Of a DNA stretch of 64,000 nt, positions 37,030-47,077 are shown in pieces. A program made the translations under genes and the position numbers. The notes below the pieces were generated by a model. The model was given only the letters and a program-made list of their open reading frames with translations, was not told the DNA's origin and did no database searches. Every line of letters starts with the position of its first letter. Position 1 is the stretch's first letter. This DNA is from Sneathiella glossodoripedis JCM 23214 (GTDB lineage Bacteria; Pseudomonadota; Alphaproteobacteria; Sneathiellales; Sneathiellaceae): NCBI RefSeq assembly GCF_000616095.1, contig NZ_BAMS01000001.1:1-64000 (forward strand), in the 5' to 3' direction.

Positions 37030-38325
37030 TCAATTTTTATCTTGTTCTTCTGCGTTTTTGACAATTTGCACGCGCACGTCTCTTTGTGGGAATGGGATGT
37101 CAATGTTGTGATCCCGAAAAGCTTTCCAGACCTCCACCAGTACGGCACTGGTAACATTTGCGCATCCCTGCTCCGGATCGGCGATCCAAAATCGAAGTTC
37201 AAGGTTGATTGCACTGTCACCGAAACCTTTCATCAGGCATCTGGGCGCGGGATTTTCAAGCACCCGATCTACCTTTACGGCCACACTTTCCACCAACTCA
37301 ACAACTTTGGGAATGTCAGAGCCATAGCCAACGCCGATAGGAGTTTTCAGGCGAATGTTTTTCGAACTGTATGACCAGTTCACCACCTGCTGAGTAATCA
37401 GATCTTCGTTCGGGATTAAATATTCAGAAGCATCGCGCGTAATCACAGATGCATATCTTGCCCCCATGGAATGCACGCGACCATAGGTTTCATCAATTTC
37501 GATTACGTCGCCCGGTTTTATACTCCGATCCAATAGAAGTATTACGCCACTGATCAGGTTGGATACCACTTTTTGCAGGCCAAAACCGATACCCACACCC
37601 AAAGCACCACTGAAAACAGCGAAGGCAGTAATATTTATTCCTGAGTTGGACAAGACAATCAGAATTGCCGCCGCGATCAGTCCTACCCGTATTAATTTGG
37701 CGAGAAGTACCTGAACTGAAGGAGTAAAGGCTGTTGTTTTATGAATCCTGTTTTCTGCAAATTTGGATAATCCCAACGAAATCCAGAACACAATAATTGC
37801 CGCAACCAGTCCTTTGGCAATTTTCAGCATGGAAATGCGGGTTTCACCAAAGCTGAATGACAGGCTATCCAAAAATTCAAGCGTAGGGGTCAGCAACCCA
37901 AGAATGTTCAGGGCTGCAATTGTCCAAATACAAAAGGCCACCAACCGTGCCCATGCTGTATTTTGCATCAAACGGGTGATAATTTGAATGATTACCCATG
38001 CACTTAAAAGAGAGCAGGTAATACTCAAAATATATGAAGGATGTCCGGCCCCCTGAATAACAGCCAGCGCTAAAAACTGAACGATAAGCCAGACCAGAGG
38101 CAACGAGACAGATTGCAAAACGGGTAGAAAGCGGTCCAGAATTGCGAAATTAAATCGGCCTGCAACACCGTTTAGAGCCTCAACAAGTTTAGGTTTTAGC
38201 CAAATCGCAACGACATAGCCAAAAACTATCGCTACAAGCTGGACGATAGAATCTGCTGTCAACACTGCAGACTGAACATAGACCCAGCTTTGCTCAAGAA
38301 ATTCAATTAAATCTGCTTCATTCAT
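37030..38325 (-). CDS. Mechanosensitive ion channel (MscS family)
   Basis: A 431-residue protein with about six N-terminal membrane helices, then the MscS pore helix and beta domain: AFAVFSGALGVGIGFGLQKVVSNLISGVILLL followed by DRSIKPGDVIEID, GRVHSMGARYASVITRD and YLIPNEDLITQQVVNWSY. The C-terminal alpha/beta domain ends with DIPFPQRDVRVQIV. Such channels release osmolytes on hypo-osmotic shock. It is followed by zur on the same strand with 67 bases between. Confidence 0.93.
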   Translation of the reverse strand: MNEADLIEFLEQSWVYVQSAVLTADSIVQLVAIVFGYVVAIWLKPKLVEALNGVAGRFNFAILDRFLPVLQSVSLPLVWLIVQFLALAVIQGAGHPSYILSITCSLLSAWVIIQIITRLMQNTAWARLVAFCIWTIAALNILGLLTPTLEFLDSLSFSFGETRISMLKIAKGLVAAIIVFWISLGLSKFAENRIHKTTAFTPSVQVLLAKLIRVGLIAAAILIVLSNSGINITAFAVFSGALGVGIGFGLQKVVSNLISGVILLLDRSIKPGDVIEIDETYGRVHSMGARYASVITRDASEYLIPNEDLITQQVVNWSYSSKNIRLKTPIGVGYGSDIPKVVELVESVAVKVDRVLENPAPRCLMKGFGDSAINLELRFWIADPEQGCANVTSAVLVEVWKAFRDHNIDIPFPQRDVRVQIVKNAEEQDKN

Positions 38326-38422
38326 CGAGAAAGCTTACCGCGCAGCACCGCGAAACAAAAGTATTTAGTCGATAGAACACGGAGCATTCAGAATAGAATT
38401 TCATTGTAATCACTCCCAGAAA

Positions 38423-38447
38423 ATGAAATTATTTCATAAAATTTCAT
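38423..38447. promoter_or_regulatory. ATGAAA/TTTCAT operator-like repeat upstream of the XRE gene
   Basis: ATGAAA-TTA-TTTCAT is a perfect inverted repeat, followed 4 bases later by another TTTCAT; one more TTTCAT lies at 38399-38404. The cluster sits in the 126-base gap between mscS and the XRE-cupin gene. It may be the operator for that regulator (autoregulation). No match to a known consensus is claimed. Confidence 0.4.
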
Positions 38448-38451
38448 ATAT

Positions 38452-39066
38452 ATGAATATTTTTTCAAATATTGCGAGTTTAAAAATGCCTAATAAACGCC
38501 CTTATGATCCAAAAGCGTTAGGGTCGCAAATACGTGATTTGCGAAAAGCTAAACGCATGACACTGGTCGAACTTGCACATGCAACCAACAGATCTACAGG
38601 TAACATTAGTGAAATTGAACGCGGTAAAACTGCAGTTACAATTCCGGTTCTTCAAGAAATAGCTGCTGCATTAGGAGTGGAACTCAACTGGTTCTTTGAA
38701 GGGCAATCGCAAGTTAGCGGTGATGAAGCAAATTACATCGTTCGAAAGCAGAACCGTCGCATTCTGCAAATGCAGAATGTCGGCTTAACGGAAGAACTGC
38801 TGTCCCCGAGCCTTCAAGGCCCCCTTGAATTGCTGCTGACAACATTTGACCCCAACTCAGGTACCGGTGAAGGCGGCCGCCACCGAAAAGGTGATGAGGC
38901 TGGTTATCTTATCACTGGACAGTTGGAAATTAGCATTGAAGAGAAATGCTACAAGCTCGAGGCAGGAGACAGCTTTAGCCTTCCCAAAGGCGGGACCCAT
39001 TCGTGTTTCAATCCAGGTCCCGACAAAACGACTGTTCTTTGGGCGATCACCCCCCCTACTTTCTAA
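38452..39066 (+). CDS. XRE family regulator with C-terminal cupin
   Basis: This 204-residue regulator (193 if it starts at the ATG at 38485) has an N-terminal HTH (LGSQIRDLRKAKRMTLVELAHATNRSTGNISEIERGKTAV, positions about 23-62) and a cupin sensor domain with GGRHRKGDEAGYLITGQLEI and GGTHSCFNPG. This is the architecture of regulators that control amino-acid, polyamine or glycine-betaine related catabolism. The dehydrogenase gene starts 12 bases after its stop, so the pair is an operon and the enzyme's substrate pathway is probably what it senses. A repeat upstream may be its operator. Confidence 0.88.
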   Translation: MNIFSNIASLKMPNKRPYDPKALGSQIRDLRKAKRMTLVELAHATNRSTGNISEIERGKTAVTIPVLQEIAAALGVELNWFFEGQSQVSGDEANYIVRKQNRRILQMQNVGLTEELLSPSLQGPLELLLTTFDPNSGTGEGGRHRKGDEAGYLITGQLEISIEEKCYKLEAGDSFSLPKGGTHSCFNPGPDKTTVLWAITPPTF

Positions 39067-39078
39067 GGAGATAGCGAA

Positions 39079-41525
39079 ATGCCGCAAACAGAGTTCCCCA
39101 GTGAAACGGAAATTGTTATTATCGGGGGTGGAGTAATCGGATGTTCAGTCGCCTTTCATTTAACACAGCTGGGATATCGTGACGTTCATTTACTAGAGCG
39201 ACGCGAATTAACATGCGGCACCACATGGCATGCCGCGGGTCTAATCGGACAGCTTCGCGCAACCAGCAACATGACGAAGCTCTCCCAATATACAAGTGAC
39301 CTGTATCGAGATCTGGAAAGTATTTCAGGATATGCTACCGGCTTCAAACAAAATGGTTCATTAAGCGTTGCAACCAGCGAAGCCCGCTGGGAAGAACTCC
39401 GCCGAGGATCAGACATGGCACGCAATCTTGGATTAGCGTGTATTACGCTCAGTCCTGACCATATTGAGGAGCTGAACCCGCAGATAAATATTAAAGATGT
39501 GGTCGGTGGCCTGTTTCTGCCAAGTGATGGCCAAACCAATCCAATTGATACAACACGGGCCTTGGCAGCAGCAGCACGCCAAGGCGGGGCCACAATTCAT
39601 GAAGGTGTTACGGTTACATCTATTCTAAAAAAAGATGATGTTGCCACTGGAGTCAAAACCAGCAAAGGTGAGATTTTTGCTAAAAAAATAGTACTTTGTG
39701 GAGGAATGTGGTCCCGCGACCTTGCTGCTTCTGTTGGGGTTACCGTACCCCTTCACGCCGCTGAACATTTTTACGCGGTTACTGAACCCATTCCAGGATT
39801 ACCTACCAATTTTCCTGTCTTACGTGACCCAGATAACTGCATCTACATAAAAGAAGATGCAGGAAAACTGCTTATTGGCGCTTTTGAGCCGATTGCCAAG
39901 CCTTGGGGGCACGACGGCATTCCTAAAGATTTCTCCTTCGATGAACTTCCGCCAGACCTTGATCACTTCGAACCATTTCTTATGAAGGCAATGCACCGCT
40001 TGCCCGCTCTTGAAAATGCGGGGATTCACACTTGGTTTAATGGTCCTGAAAGCTTTACTCCGGACGATCGTTATATGCTGGGCGAGGCACCAAACCTGAG
40101 TAATCTGTTTGTTGCAACCGGCTTTAATTCAGTTGGCATTCAATCTGCTGGCGGGGCAGGCAAAGTTCTTGCAGAATGGATAAGCAAGGGGGAGCCGCCA
40201 ATGGATGTTTGGGATGTAGATATTCGCCGTATGCACCCGTTTCAGCAGAACAAAGCCTATTTGTATGACCGCACAATAGAGTCTCTGGGATTGCTTTATC
40301 AAATGCACTGGCCTCATCGCCAGCCTGAAACCGCCAGAGGCGTCCGCAAATCACCATTACATGATCGCTTAAGCCAAGCCGGGGCGTGTTTTGGAACCAA
40401 CACTGGCTGGGAGCGACCAAACTGGTTTGCGCACAAAGGTCAGGTGGCTAAATACGAATATAGTTACGGGCGCCAAAACTGGTTCGACAATTCCAGACAT
40501 GAGCATATGGCAACTCGAGAAAATGTTACTTTATTTGATCAGACTTCTTTTTCGAAATACCGAGTAGAGGGGCCCGACGCGAGGCACTCTTAAACCGTCT
40601 CTCTTGCAACGATATTTCGGTACCGGTTGGGAAGATGGTATATACCCAATGGCTGAATCAGCGCGGCGGAATAGAAGCAGACCTGACAATTACCCGCCTT
40701 GAGCCAGAAGTTTTTCTGGTTGTCACCAGTTGCGCCACGCAAATCCGTGACTTCAACTGGCTGAAGCGAAACATATCTCCCGACGACAGGGTGATGGCGA
40801 CCGACGTCACATCTGCATATTCTGTTTTAGGAATTATGGGACCTAAGTCTCCTGCACTATTAAGTAAAATTTCTCCTGCAATCTTCTCAAATGAAGCTTT
40901 TCCTTTTGCGACAGCACAGGAAATCGACCTGGGATACGCACGAGTTCTTGCCTGCCGGATCACATATGTCGGTGAATTGGGTTGGGAGCTGTATATCCCA
41001 AGCGAATTTGTCCAAGACGTATATGACAAGATCATTGATGCTGGTAGCGAATTTGATCTTGTTCACTCGGGATATCATGCCATCGATTCTTTACGACTTG
41101 AAAAAGCCTATCGCCATTGGGGACACGATATTACTGATGAAGATACGCCACTCGAAGCAGGACTTTCTTTTACAGTGAAATGGGACAAAGCAGGTGGTTT
41201 CATAGGCAGGGAAGCATTGCTTAGACAAAAAGCTGAGGGAATAAAAAAGCGATTGGTGCAATTCAAACTCAAAGATCCAACAATCATGCTCTATCATAAT
41301 GAACCAATTATCCGTAACGGCGAATATACAGGCTATATTTCTTCCGGGGCCTATGGGCATGCAATTGGATCCTGCCTCGGTATGGGGTATGTTCGAGCAG
41401 GATCATTAGCGAATGAAGATCTGCTCTCCAGCCGATATGAAATAGAGGTGGCGGGAAAAAGAGTGGAGGCGATTGCGTCCCTCATGCCCTTTTACGATCC
41501 AAAGAGCACGCGCATCCGAAGCTAG
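39079..41525 (+). CDS. FAD-dependent dimethylglycine/sarcosine dehydrogenase-like protein with GcvT domain, frame broken
   Basis: The first frame gives the DAO-type FAD domain (EIVIIGGGVIGCSVAFHL, TTWHAAGLIGQL with the His that can carry covalent FAD, GFNSVGIQSAGGAGK). The second frame gives the folate-binding GcvT domain (VYTQWLNQRGGIEADLT, VGELGWELYIP, GHDITDEDTPLEAGL). Adding one base at about 40580 reads GPDAEALLNRLSCNDI and joins them, giving 815 residues. This is the architecture of dimethylglycine and sarcosine dehydrogenases, which oxidise N-methyl groups onto tetrahydrofolate. The exact substrate is not certain. It follows its XRE-cupin regulator by 12 bases. Confidence 0.87.
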
Positions 41526-41612
41526 GGGAGCGGTTCATTTTATTCTCGCAATAACAGGTTTCCTCCCGTACTCTTTCATGAAGAAAGAATAATAAGAAAA
41601 GGAGGCCGTGAA

Positions 41613-43160
41613 TTGTCCTGGGAAAAAGAAATAGAAGAGCTGCGCAAACGGCAGGAACTCGCAAAGAAAATGGGAGGGCCTGAAAAACTGGCCCGTCATG
41701 TAAATGCAGGAAAACTGCCAGTCAGAGATCGCATTAATAAACTTCTGGATAACGGGAGTTTTCAGGAAGTTGGATCGATCACCGGAAAAGTCGAGTATGA
41801 TGAGGACGGTAACATCATCCAAATGCAACCCGCCAACCTGATCACTGGTCGCGGCAAAATCAACGGTCAAACAGTGGTGGTTGCGGGCGACGACTTCACG
41901 GTTCGCGGCGGGGCAAATGATGCTGGCATCCGCGAAAAATTGGTCCATGTGGAAATGATGGCGAACGAATTGCAGCTACCGCTTGTCCGTCTTGTTGACG
42001 GTACTGGCGGCGGCGGGTCTGTGAAAACCATAGAAACAGAAGGGCGAACCTATATTCCGGCTGTGCGGGGCTGGGAGGTAGTGGTTGATAATCTTTCCAC
42101 TGTACCAGTTGTTGGACTAGCACTTGGATCGACGGCGGGGCTCGGTGCCGCCAGAGTTGCAGCCAGCCATTATTCAGTCATGGTCAAGGAAACTTCACAG
42201 ATGTTTGTCGCAGGCCCGCCAGTTGTGGCCCGAATTGGTGAAGATCTTGGCAAGAACGAGCTGGGCGGGTCAGACATTCACACTCGTAACGGCGCTGTTG
42301 ATGATGAAGTCGACACCGAAGAAGAAGCATTTGAGCGAGTGAGCCAATTTTTATCTTATCTTCCTCCATCAGTATATCAACTGCCGGAAAGACAAGATCC
42401 AAACGACGACCCTGAACGCGCAGACGATTGGCTGATCAAAGCCATCCCCCGCAATCCGCGCCAGGTGTACAAAATGCGCAAAATAATCAACTCTGTTGTT
42501 GATAGGGACAGCTTTTTTGAAATGGGCCACAAATGGGGACGTTCCGTAATCACCGGATTTGCCCGGCTTGATGGCTGGCCTGTCGCAGTGATGGCGAGTG
42601 ACCCTTATCATTATGCCGGGGCCTGGACATCAGATGCGGCGGACAAAGTTCTGCGATTTGTCGATTTATGTCAAACGTTTCATTTACCTGTTGTACATCT
42701 GGTCGACATACCGGGCTTTCGTGTGGGATTGGAGGCGGAAAAGCAGGCAACAATTCGCCATGGCGTTCGGGCGATGACCGCTGTGTTTCAAGCAACTGTT
42801 CCCTGGTGTAGTATTATTGTGAGAAAAGCTTATGGAGTTGCAGGCGCAGCGCATATGAACGCTTCGCGCTTTAACCTTAGATATGCGTGGCCTTCAGGTG
42901 ATTGGGGCTCACTTCCCATCGCGGGCGGGCTTGAAGCGGCATATAAAGCAGAACTTGAAGCGGCCGACGATCCAGCGGCAAAACTGCAGGAGATTGAAGA
43001 TCGCCTGAACAGACTGAAATCTCCGTTTCGAACCGCGGAGAAATTCATGGTCGAAGAAATTATTGATCCGCGCGAAACTCGAAAGCTCCTATGTGAATTT
43101 GCAGAGCTTGCGGCTCCTCTTCGCAAAACCGGGCGCCCCAGCTTTGGTGTCAGGCCATAA
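41613..43160 (+). CDS. Acyl-CoA carboxylase carboxyltransferase subunit (beta)
   Basis: The TTG at 41613 is chosen because an AAGGAGG lies 8 bases before it. The 515-residue carboxyltransferase shows ARERI-like KLPVRDRINKLLD, VVVAGDDFTVRGGA, LVDGTGGGGSV, GSTAGLGAARVAASHYSVMV and, in the C-terminal domain, HLVDIPGFRVG and VRKAYGVAGAAHM. This is the biotin-dependent propionyl-, methylcrotonyl- or acyl-CoA carboxylase beta family. No biotin carboxylase subunit is adjacent, so the substrate is open. It ends at a strong hairpin shared with the convergent MaoC gene. Confidence 0.9.
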   Translation: MSWEKEIEELRKRQELAKKMGGPEKLARHVNAGKLPVRDRINKLLDNGSFQEVGSITGKVEYDEDGNIIQMQPANLITGRGKINGQTVVVAGDDFTVRGGANDAGIREKLVHVEMMANELQLPLVRLVDGTGGGGSVKTIETEGRTYIPAVRGWEVVVDNLSTVPVVGLALGSTAGLGAARVAASHYSVMVKETSQMFVAGPPVVARIGEDLGKNELGGSDIHTRNGAVDDEVDTEEEAFERVSQFLSYLPPSVYQLPERQDPNDDPERADDWLIKAIPRNPRQVYKMRKIINSVVDRDSFFEMGHKWGRSVITGFARLDGWPVAVMASDPYHYAGAWTSDAADKVLRFVDLCQTFHLPVVHLVDIPGFRVGLEAEKQATIRHGVRAMTAVFQATVPWCSIIVRKAYGVAGAAHMNASRFNLRYAWPSGDWGSLPIAGGLEAAYKAELEAADDPAAKLQEIEDRLNRLKSPFRTAEKFMVEEIIDPRETRKLLCEFAELAAPLRKTGRPSFGVRP

Positions 43161-43168
43161 TTAATACT

Positions 43169-43199
43169 GCGGACAAGACATTAATAATGCCTTGTCCGC
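43169..43199. terminator. Hairpin between convergent carboxylase and MaoC genes
   Basis: GCGGACAAG (43169-43177) pairs with CTTGTCCGC (43191-43199), and the interior CATTA/TAATG can extend the stem past one mismatch. There is no long T tract, so it may act as a weak terminator or a transcript-end stabiliser for both genes. Confidence 0.6.
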
Positions 43200-43212
43200 T
43201 GGCAGCTGCTGT

Positions 43213-43710
43213 CTATGATTGTTTCAGTTTCACCAAGAATTTCTGCTCCCCTTCCATAAGGAGTTCATTGCGTTGGTTATGAACGGTGGCTTTCAGCGTA
43301 ATAACACCAGTTTTGGATTGTTTTTTCAGATCCACAACTTCAAGCATGGGATAAACCGTATCACCGCAAATCAAAGGTTTAAGGAATTTGCTCGATTGTT
43401 CAATAAACCCGATCATGCAATCTCCCATCACATGAGGAAACAATCCAGCGCCGGGGGTTGCCTGTATAAGAACCTGGAAACCATGCGCGAGCATGCCTGA
43501 ATATCCAAGCGCCTTACAATATTCATCATCATAGTGAATAGGGTGATTATCACCGGACGCCAACTGAAAGGCCGCGAAATTGGCATCCCCAATTGTTCTG
43601 GACGGAATTGGAAACTTGTCGCCAATTTTCAGATCTTCAAAGCCTTTGGTTGGTACCAACTGATGGGAAAACGGATCAAACCTGTCCGCGCTCGTATCTT
43701 GATTGCTCAT
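43213..43710 (-). CDS. MaoC family dehydratase
   Basis: This 165-residue hot-dog fold protein has the hydratase 2 motif: FAAFQLASGDNHPIHYDDEYCKALGYSGMLAHGFQV (positions about 45-80), with the catalytic Asp and His in SGDNHPIH. Members hydrate enoyl-CoA to R-3-hydroxyacyl-CoA. Together with the crotonase and carboxylase in this window it fits acyl-CoA metabolism, but no operon links them. A hairpin overlaps its ribosome site upstream. Confidence 0.88.
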   Translation of the reverse strand: MSNQDTSADRFDPFSHQLVPTKGFEDLKIGDKFPIPSRTIGDANFAAFQLASGDNHPIHYDDEYCKALGYSGMLAHGFQVLIQATPGAGLFPHVMGDCMIGFIEQSSKFLKPLICGDTVYPMLEVVDLKKQSKTGVITLKATVHNQRNELLMEGEQKFLVKLKQS

Positions 43711-43718
43711 TATTCGCC

Positions 43719-43734
43719 CTCGTTTTTTAACGAG
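43719..43734 (-). promoter_or_regulatory. Hairpin overlapping the MaoC ribosome site
   Basis: CTCGTT-TTTT-AACGAG forms a 6-bp stem just before the MaoC start. On the minus strand its second arm runs into the GAGG that serves as ribosome site (AACGAGGGC before ATG). Folding could limit translation. Stem is short, so weak evidence. Confidence 0.35.
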
Positions 43735-44104
43735 CTTTTAAGTAACTCGTTGAATTATTATTATTGTTATTTTCGAGAATACGCTCTCGCCCACAGCCAT
43801 AACAGGGAATCTATAACGGTTCAATTCCCGAAATTCAGGACCGTTTGCCCAAAAAGCGTCATTCTTTGATTCACTCAAATTCAATGAAGCGGCAATATTT
43901 TTATGTAAAGCGACCTGCAAAGCCCCTGTTACTGGGCTTATTATGCTTGTGAATATGTCCTTACCGGGAAAATTACAAAAAACTTTCATCCTGTATTGGA
44001 TTCATGTTGACTTAACACATGCCATGGATATATTGCGGCCTTCAATTGCGGTGCGCAGAGTATTGGTCTTTGCGCCCATTCATTATGTTCGAAACGGATC
44101 AGCC
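43735..44104. other. Divergent intergenic region with probable rplU promoter
   Basis: This 370-base gap lies between the MaoC gene (minus) and rplU (plus). A good sigma-70-type pair is visible: TTGACT at 44007-44012, 16 bases, TATATT at 44029-44034, giving a leader of about 64 bases before rplU. A longer N-terminal extension of rplU back to 43943 is rejected. No further gene seen. Confidence 0.55.
44007..44034 (+). promoter_or_regulatory. Sigma-70-type promoter for rplU-rpmA
   Basis: TTGACT (44007-44012) and TATATT (44029-44034) with a 16-base spacer, matching 5 of 6 consensus bases in each element. It lies about 70 bases upstream of the rplU ATG, a normal distance. Confidence 0.6.
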
Positions 44105-44503
44105 ATGTTTGCAGTGATCAAAACCGGCGGCAAACAATATAAAGTCGCCAAAGACGATGTTATCAAGGTAGAGCGCCTGGCAGGAGAAGCCGGCGACACC
44201 GTTCAACTGGACCAGGTTCTGGCTGTTGCTGGAGATGATGGTGCTTTGACAGTTGGTGCCCCAGTTGTGGAAGGTGCCACAGTTTCTGCCACTCTTCTGG
44301 AACAGGCACGCGCCGACAAAATCGTTGTCTTCAAAAAGAAACGTCGCCAGAACTACCGTCGTAAAGCTGGACACAAGCAGGAACAGACAGTTCTGAGAAT
44401 TACAGAAATCTCTGCTAAGGGCGGTGCCAAGAAAGCCGCTCCGAAGAAAGCAGCAGCTAAAAAAGCAGCCCCTAAAAAAGCTGCTGAAGCAAGCGAGGAG
44501 TAA
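44105..44503 (+). CDS. rplU: 50S ribosomal protein L21 (bL21)
   Basis: The start [20 protein letters not shown] at 44105 is the standard L21 N-terminus; the longer frame upstream is not coding. The [24 protein letters not shown] core is the rRNA-binding part. The 132-residue protein has a C-terminal Ala/Lys-rich extension ([20 protein letters not shown]), as in other alphaproteobacterial L21. It assembles early in the 50S subunit and is cotranscribed with rpmA, 5 bases downstream. Confidence 0.97.
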   Translation: MFAVIKTGGKQYKVAKDDVIKVERLAGEAGDTVQLDQVLAVAGDDGALTVGAPVVEGATVSATLLEQARADKIVVFKKKRRQNYRRKAGHKQEQTVLRITEISAKGGAKKAAPKKAAAKKAAPKKAAEASEE

Positions 44504-44508
44504 GCTAG

Positions 44509-44766
44509 ATGGCACATAAGAAAGCTGGCGGTTCATCCCGTAACGGTCGCGACTCAGCAGGTCGCCGCCTTGGCATCAAAAAATTCGGTGGTGAAAACGT
44601 AATCCCGGGTAACATCATTCTTCGCCAACGGGGCACAAAATGGCACCCGGGTGAGAATGTTGGCATCGGCAAGGATCACACCATCTTCGCTGTTACTGAC
44701 GGTAAAGTTAAGTTTACCCGAAAAAGTGGCGGTAAGATCTATGTATCCGTAGAAGGTCAGGCATAA
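44509..44766 (+). CDS. rpmA: 50S ribosomal protein L27 (bL27)
   Basis: The 85-residue protein starts [20 protein letters not shown], the invariant L27 N-terminus that reaches toward the peptidyl-transferase centre, and continues [20 protein letters not shown] and [14 protein letters not shown]. It ends before a strong terminator. Confidence 0.98.
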   Translation: MAHKKAGGSSRNGRDSAGRRLGIKKFGGENVIPGNIILRQRGTKWHPGENVGIGKDHTIFAVTDGKVKFTRKSGGKIYVSVEGQA

Positions 44767-44796
44767 GTCAACCGATACGATACAGACAGGATTTTG

Positions 44797-44826
44797 AAGG
44801 GGAATGGTCCAACCATTCCCCTTTTT
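44797..44826 (+). terminator. Intrinsic terminator after rpmA
   Basis: A perfect 12-bp stem (AAGGGGAATGGT / ACCATTCCCCTT) with a 3-base loop is followed by a run of five T. It separates rplU-rpmA from obgE. Confidence 0.92.
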
Positions 44827-44872
44827 CTTTTGGAAATCACGCAGCGTCCGCATTTAATAGACAGTAAAGATC

Positions 44873-45937
44873 ATGAAATTTCTCGATCAGGCAAAAGTAT
44901 ATCTTCGCTCAGGTAACGGTGGTCCTGGCTCACTGAGCTTCCGGCGTGAAAAATACATTGAATTTGGGGGACCAGATGGTGGTAACGGAGGGCGTGGTGG
45001 TTCTGTCATCGTTGAATGCGTTGATGGACTAAACACGCTCATCGATTATCGTTATCAGCAACATTTCAAAGCCAAGAACGGTGGACATGGAATGGGGCGT
45101 GACCGGACAGGAGCTGCGGCACCTGATGTCATTTTAAAAGTACCCGTCGGCACACAGGTCCTAGAAGAAGACAATGAAACCCTCATTTGTGACATGACGG
45201 AAGTTGGGCAAACCCTTACACTTTGCAAAGGTGGTGATGGAGGGCGCGGAAACGCCGCTTTTAAAACCTCCACCAACCGGGCACCACGCAAGTTTGAACC
45301 CGGCTGGCCAGGTGAAGAACGTTGGGTTTGGCTGCGCCTCAAACTGATCGCAGATGCTGGACTTGTTGGATTACCCAATGCAGGAAAATCCACCTTTTTG
45401 AGCGCGACAAGCCGCGCAAAACCTAAAATTGCGGATTATCCTTTTACAACCCTTGTTCCTCAACTGGGCGTTGTTGGTGCTGGCGGAAAAGAATTTGTGC
45501 TCGCCGATATTCCCGGATTGATTGAAGGTGCCTCCGAAGGGGTTGGTTTAGGCCATCGCTTTTTGGGTCATGTGGAAAGGTGCCGCGTCCTGCTCCACCT
45601 GATTGACGGAACGGAAGAAGATGTCACAGCCTCTTACCAAACAATCCGAGCCGAATTGGAAGCCTATGCGGATCATCTGGCGCAAAAGGATGAAGTTATC
45701 GTCCTGAATAAAATTGATGCCCTTCTCGATGAGGAAATCGAAGAAAAAAAGGCGCAACTACAGAAAATTTCAGGTAAAAAAGTCCTGACAATTTCAGCTG
45801 CAACAGGCGATAATATCGAACAATTGCTTTTCGTTCTGCTGGACATTATTGGCAAATCAAAAAAAGAAGAAACTCTCGCCGAAGAAAAAATCGAACGGGA
45901 GGTAGCCGGAGAAGAAGAAGAAAAATGGCAGCCTTAA
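44873..45937 (+). CDS. obgE: GTPase ObgE/CgtA
   Basis: The 354-residue protein begins with the glycine-rich Obg fold ([35 protein letters not shown]) and then the G domain: [10 protein letters not shown] (G1), the switch [21 protein letters not shown] (G3) and NKID (G4). It acts in late 50S assembly and stress control. The C-terminal tail is short and Glu-rich. It overlaps proB by 13 bases, which begins the housekeeping operon. Confidence 0.97.
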   Translation: MKFLDQAKVYLRSGNGGPGSLSFRREKYIEFGGPDGGNGGRGGSVIVECVDGLNTLIDYRYQQHFKAKNGGHGMGRDRTGAAAPDVILKVPVGTQVLEEDNETLICDMTEVGQTLTLCKGGDGGRGNAAFKTSTNRAPRKFEPGWPGEERWVWLRLKLIADAGLVGLPNAGKSTFLSATSRAKPKIADYPFTTLVPQLGVVGAGGKEFVLADIPGLIEGASEGVGLGHRFLGHVERCRVLLHLIDGTEEDVTASYQTIRAELEAYADHLAQKDEVIVLNKIDALLDEEIEEKKAQLQKISGKKVLTISAATGDNIEQLLFVLLDIIGKSKKEETLAEEKIEREVAGEEEEKWQP

Positions 45938-47052
45938 TCGACAGGTTTACCAAGGCAAAACGCGTCGTTATTAAAATCGGATCGGCCCTTCTTGTAGAGG
46001 AAAGTGAAGGACAGTTACGCCGCGAGTGGTTGCTCGCGCTGGCGCAGGACATCGCTCTGATGAAGAAAAGGGGGCAGGAAGTCTTAATCGTGTCCTCAGG
46101 CTCCATTGCACTTGGTCGTCGGATCCTCAAGTTAAAATCGGGAGCCTTAAAGCTGGAGGAAAGCCAAGCATCTGCTGCAGTGGGTCAAATCCACTTGGCC
46201 CACGCCTATCAGGAAATCCTTGGTGAGGAGCACCTAACGGTTGCTCAGATTCTCCTCACTCTTGGAGATACCGAAGAACGAAGGCGGTATCTAAACGCAC
46301 GAAGCACATTATCCACACTTTTGGAACTTGGTGCTGTGCCCGTAATTAATGAAAATGACACAGTAGCTACCAGTGAAATTCGTTATGGTGACAACGATCG
46401 TCTGGCTGCACGCGTTGCACAGATGGTCGGTGCGGACTGTCTTGTCCTCTTAAGTGATATCGACGGACTGTATACCGAAGACCCGGCGTTTAATCCAAAC
46501 GCTCAATTCCTTAGCGAGGTTACTGAGCTTACCGACGAAATCTTGAATATGGGCGGCGGCGTCAGAACCGCTTTTGGAAGCGGCGGTATGATTACAAAGC
46601 TCAAAGCGGCAGAAATTGCTATGGCTGCGGGTTGCAACATGTTCATTGCGAGTGGAAAGATTAAACACCCCTTACTAGCCATTGAAAAGGAACACGCAAA
46701 ATCCACCTGCTTCCTTGCCAGGGACACTCCAAGAAATGCCCGAAAAAAATGGATTGCAGGGAGTCTCTCCTCTCAGGGTGCAATAATAATTGACGCAGGG
46801 GCAGAAAAAGCGTTGCAAAAAGGAAAAAGTTTACTACCTGCTGGTGTATCGGAAATCAGAGGTAAGTTTGAACGGGGTGATTTGATCACACTGTTAAACA
46901 GGGAAGGCAAAGAGCTCGGTCAAGGACTTTCTGCCTACTCATCTGCTGATGCCGAACTCATCATCGGTCACAAAAGCAGCGAAATCGCGAAAATACTCGG
47001 TTACGCGGGTCGGGATGAGATGATTCATCGCGATGAACTCGCATTAAAGTAA
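45925..47052 (+). CDS. proB: Glutamate 5-kinase
   Basis: The 375-residue protein carries the amino-acid kinase domain ([47 protein letters not shown] at about 140-165) and the C-terminal PUA domain ([31 protein letters not shown]). It phosphorylates glutamate as the first step of proline synthesis and is normally inhibited by proline. It overlaps obgE, and proA follows 25 bases later. Confidence 0.96.
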   Translation: MAALIDRFTKAKRVVIKIGSALLVEESEGQLRREWLLALAQDIALMKKRGQEVLIVSSGSIALGRRILKLKSGALKLEESQASAAVGQIHLAHAYQEILGEEHLTVAQILLTLGDTEERRRYLNARSTLSTLLELGAVPVINENDTVATSEIRYGDNDRLAARVAQMVGADCLVLLSDIDGLYTEDPAFNPNAQFLSEVTELTDEILNMGGGVRTAFGSGGMITKLKAAEIAMAAGCNMFIASGKIKHPLLAIEKEHAKSTCFLARDTPRNARKKWIAGSLSSQGAIIIDAGAEKALQKGKSLLPAGVSEIRGKFERGDLITLLNREGKELGQGLSAYSSADAELIIGHKSSEIAKILGYAGRDEMIHRDELALK

Positions 47053-47077
47053 CTGGTACCAAGTAGAGGATAAGACA

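Noticed and set aside
43943-44104. N-terminal extension of rplU by 54 residues
   Set aside because: The conserved L21 start MFAVIKTGG lies at 44105 and a promoter-like pair sits inside the extension.
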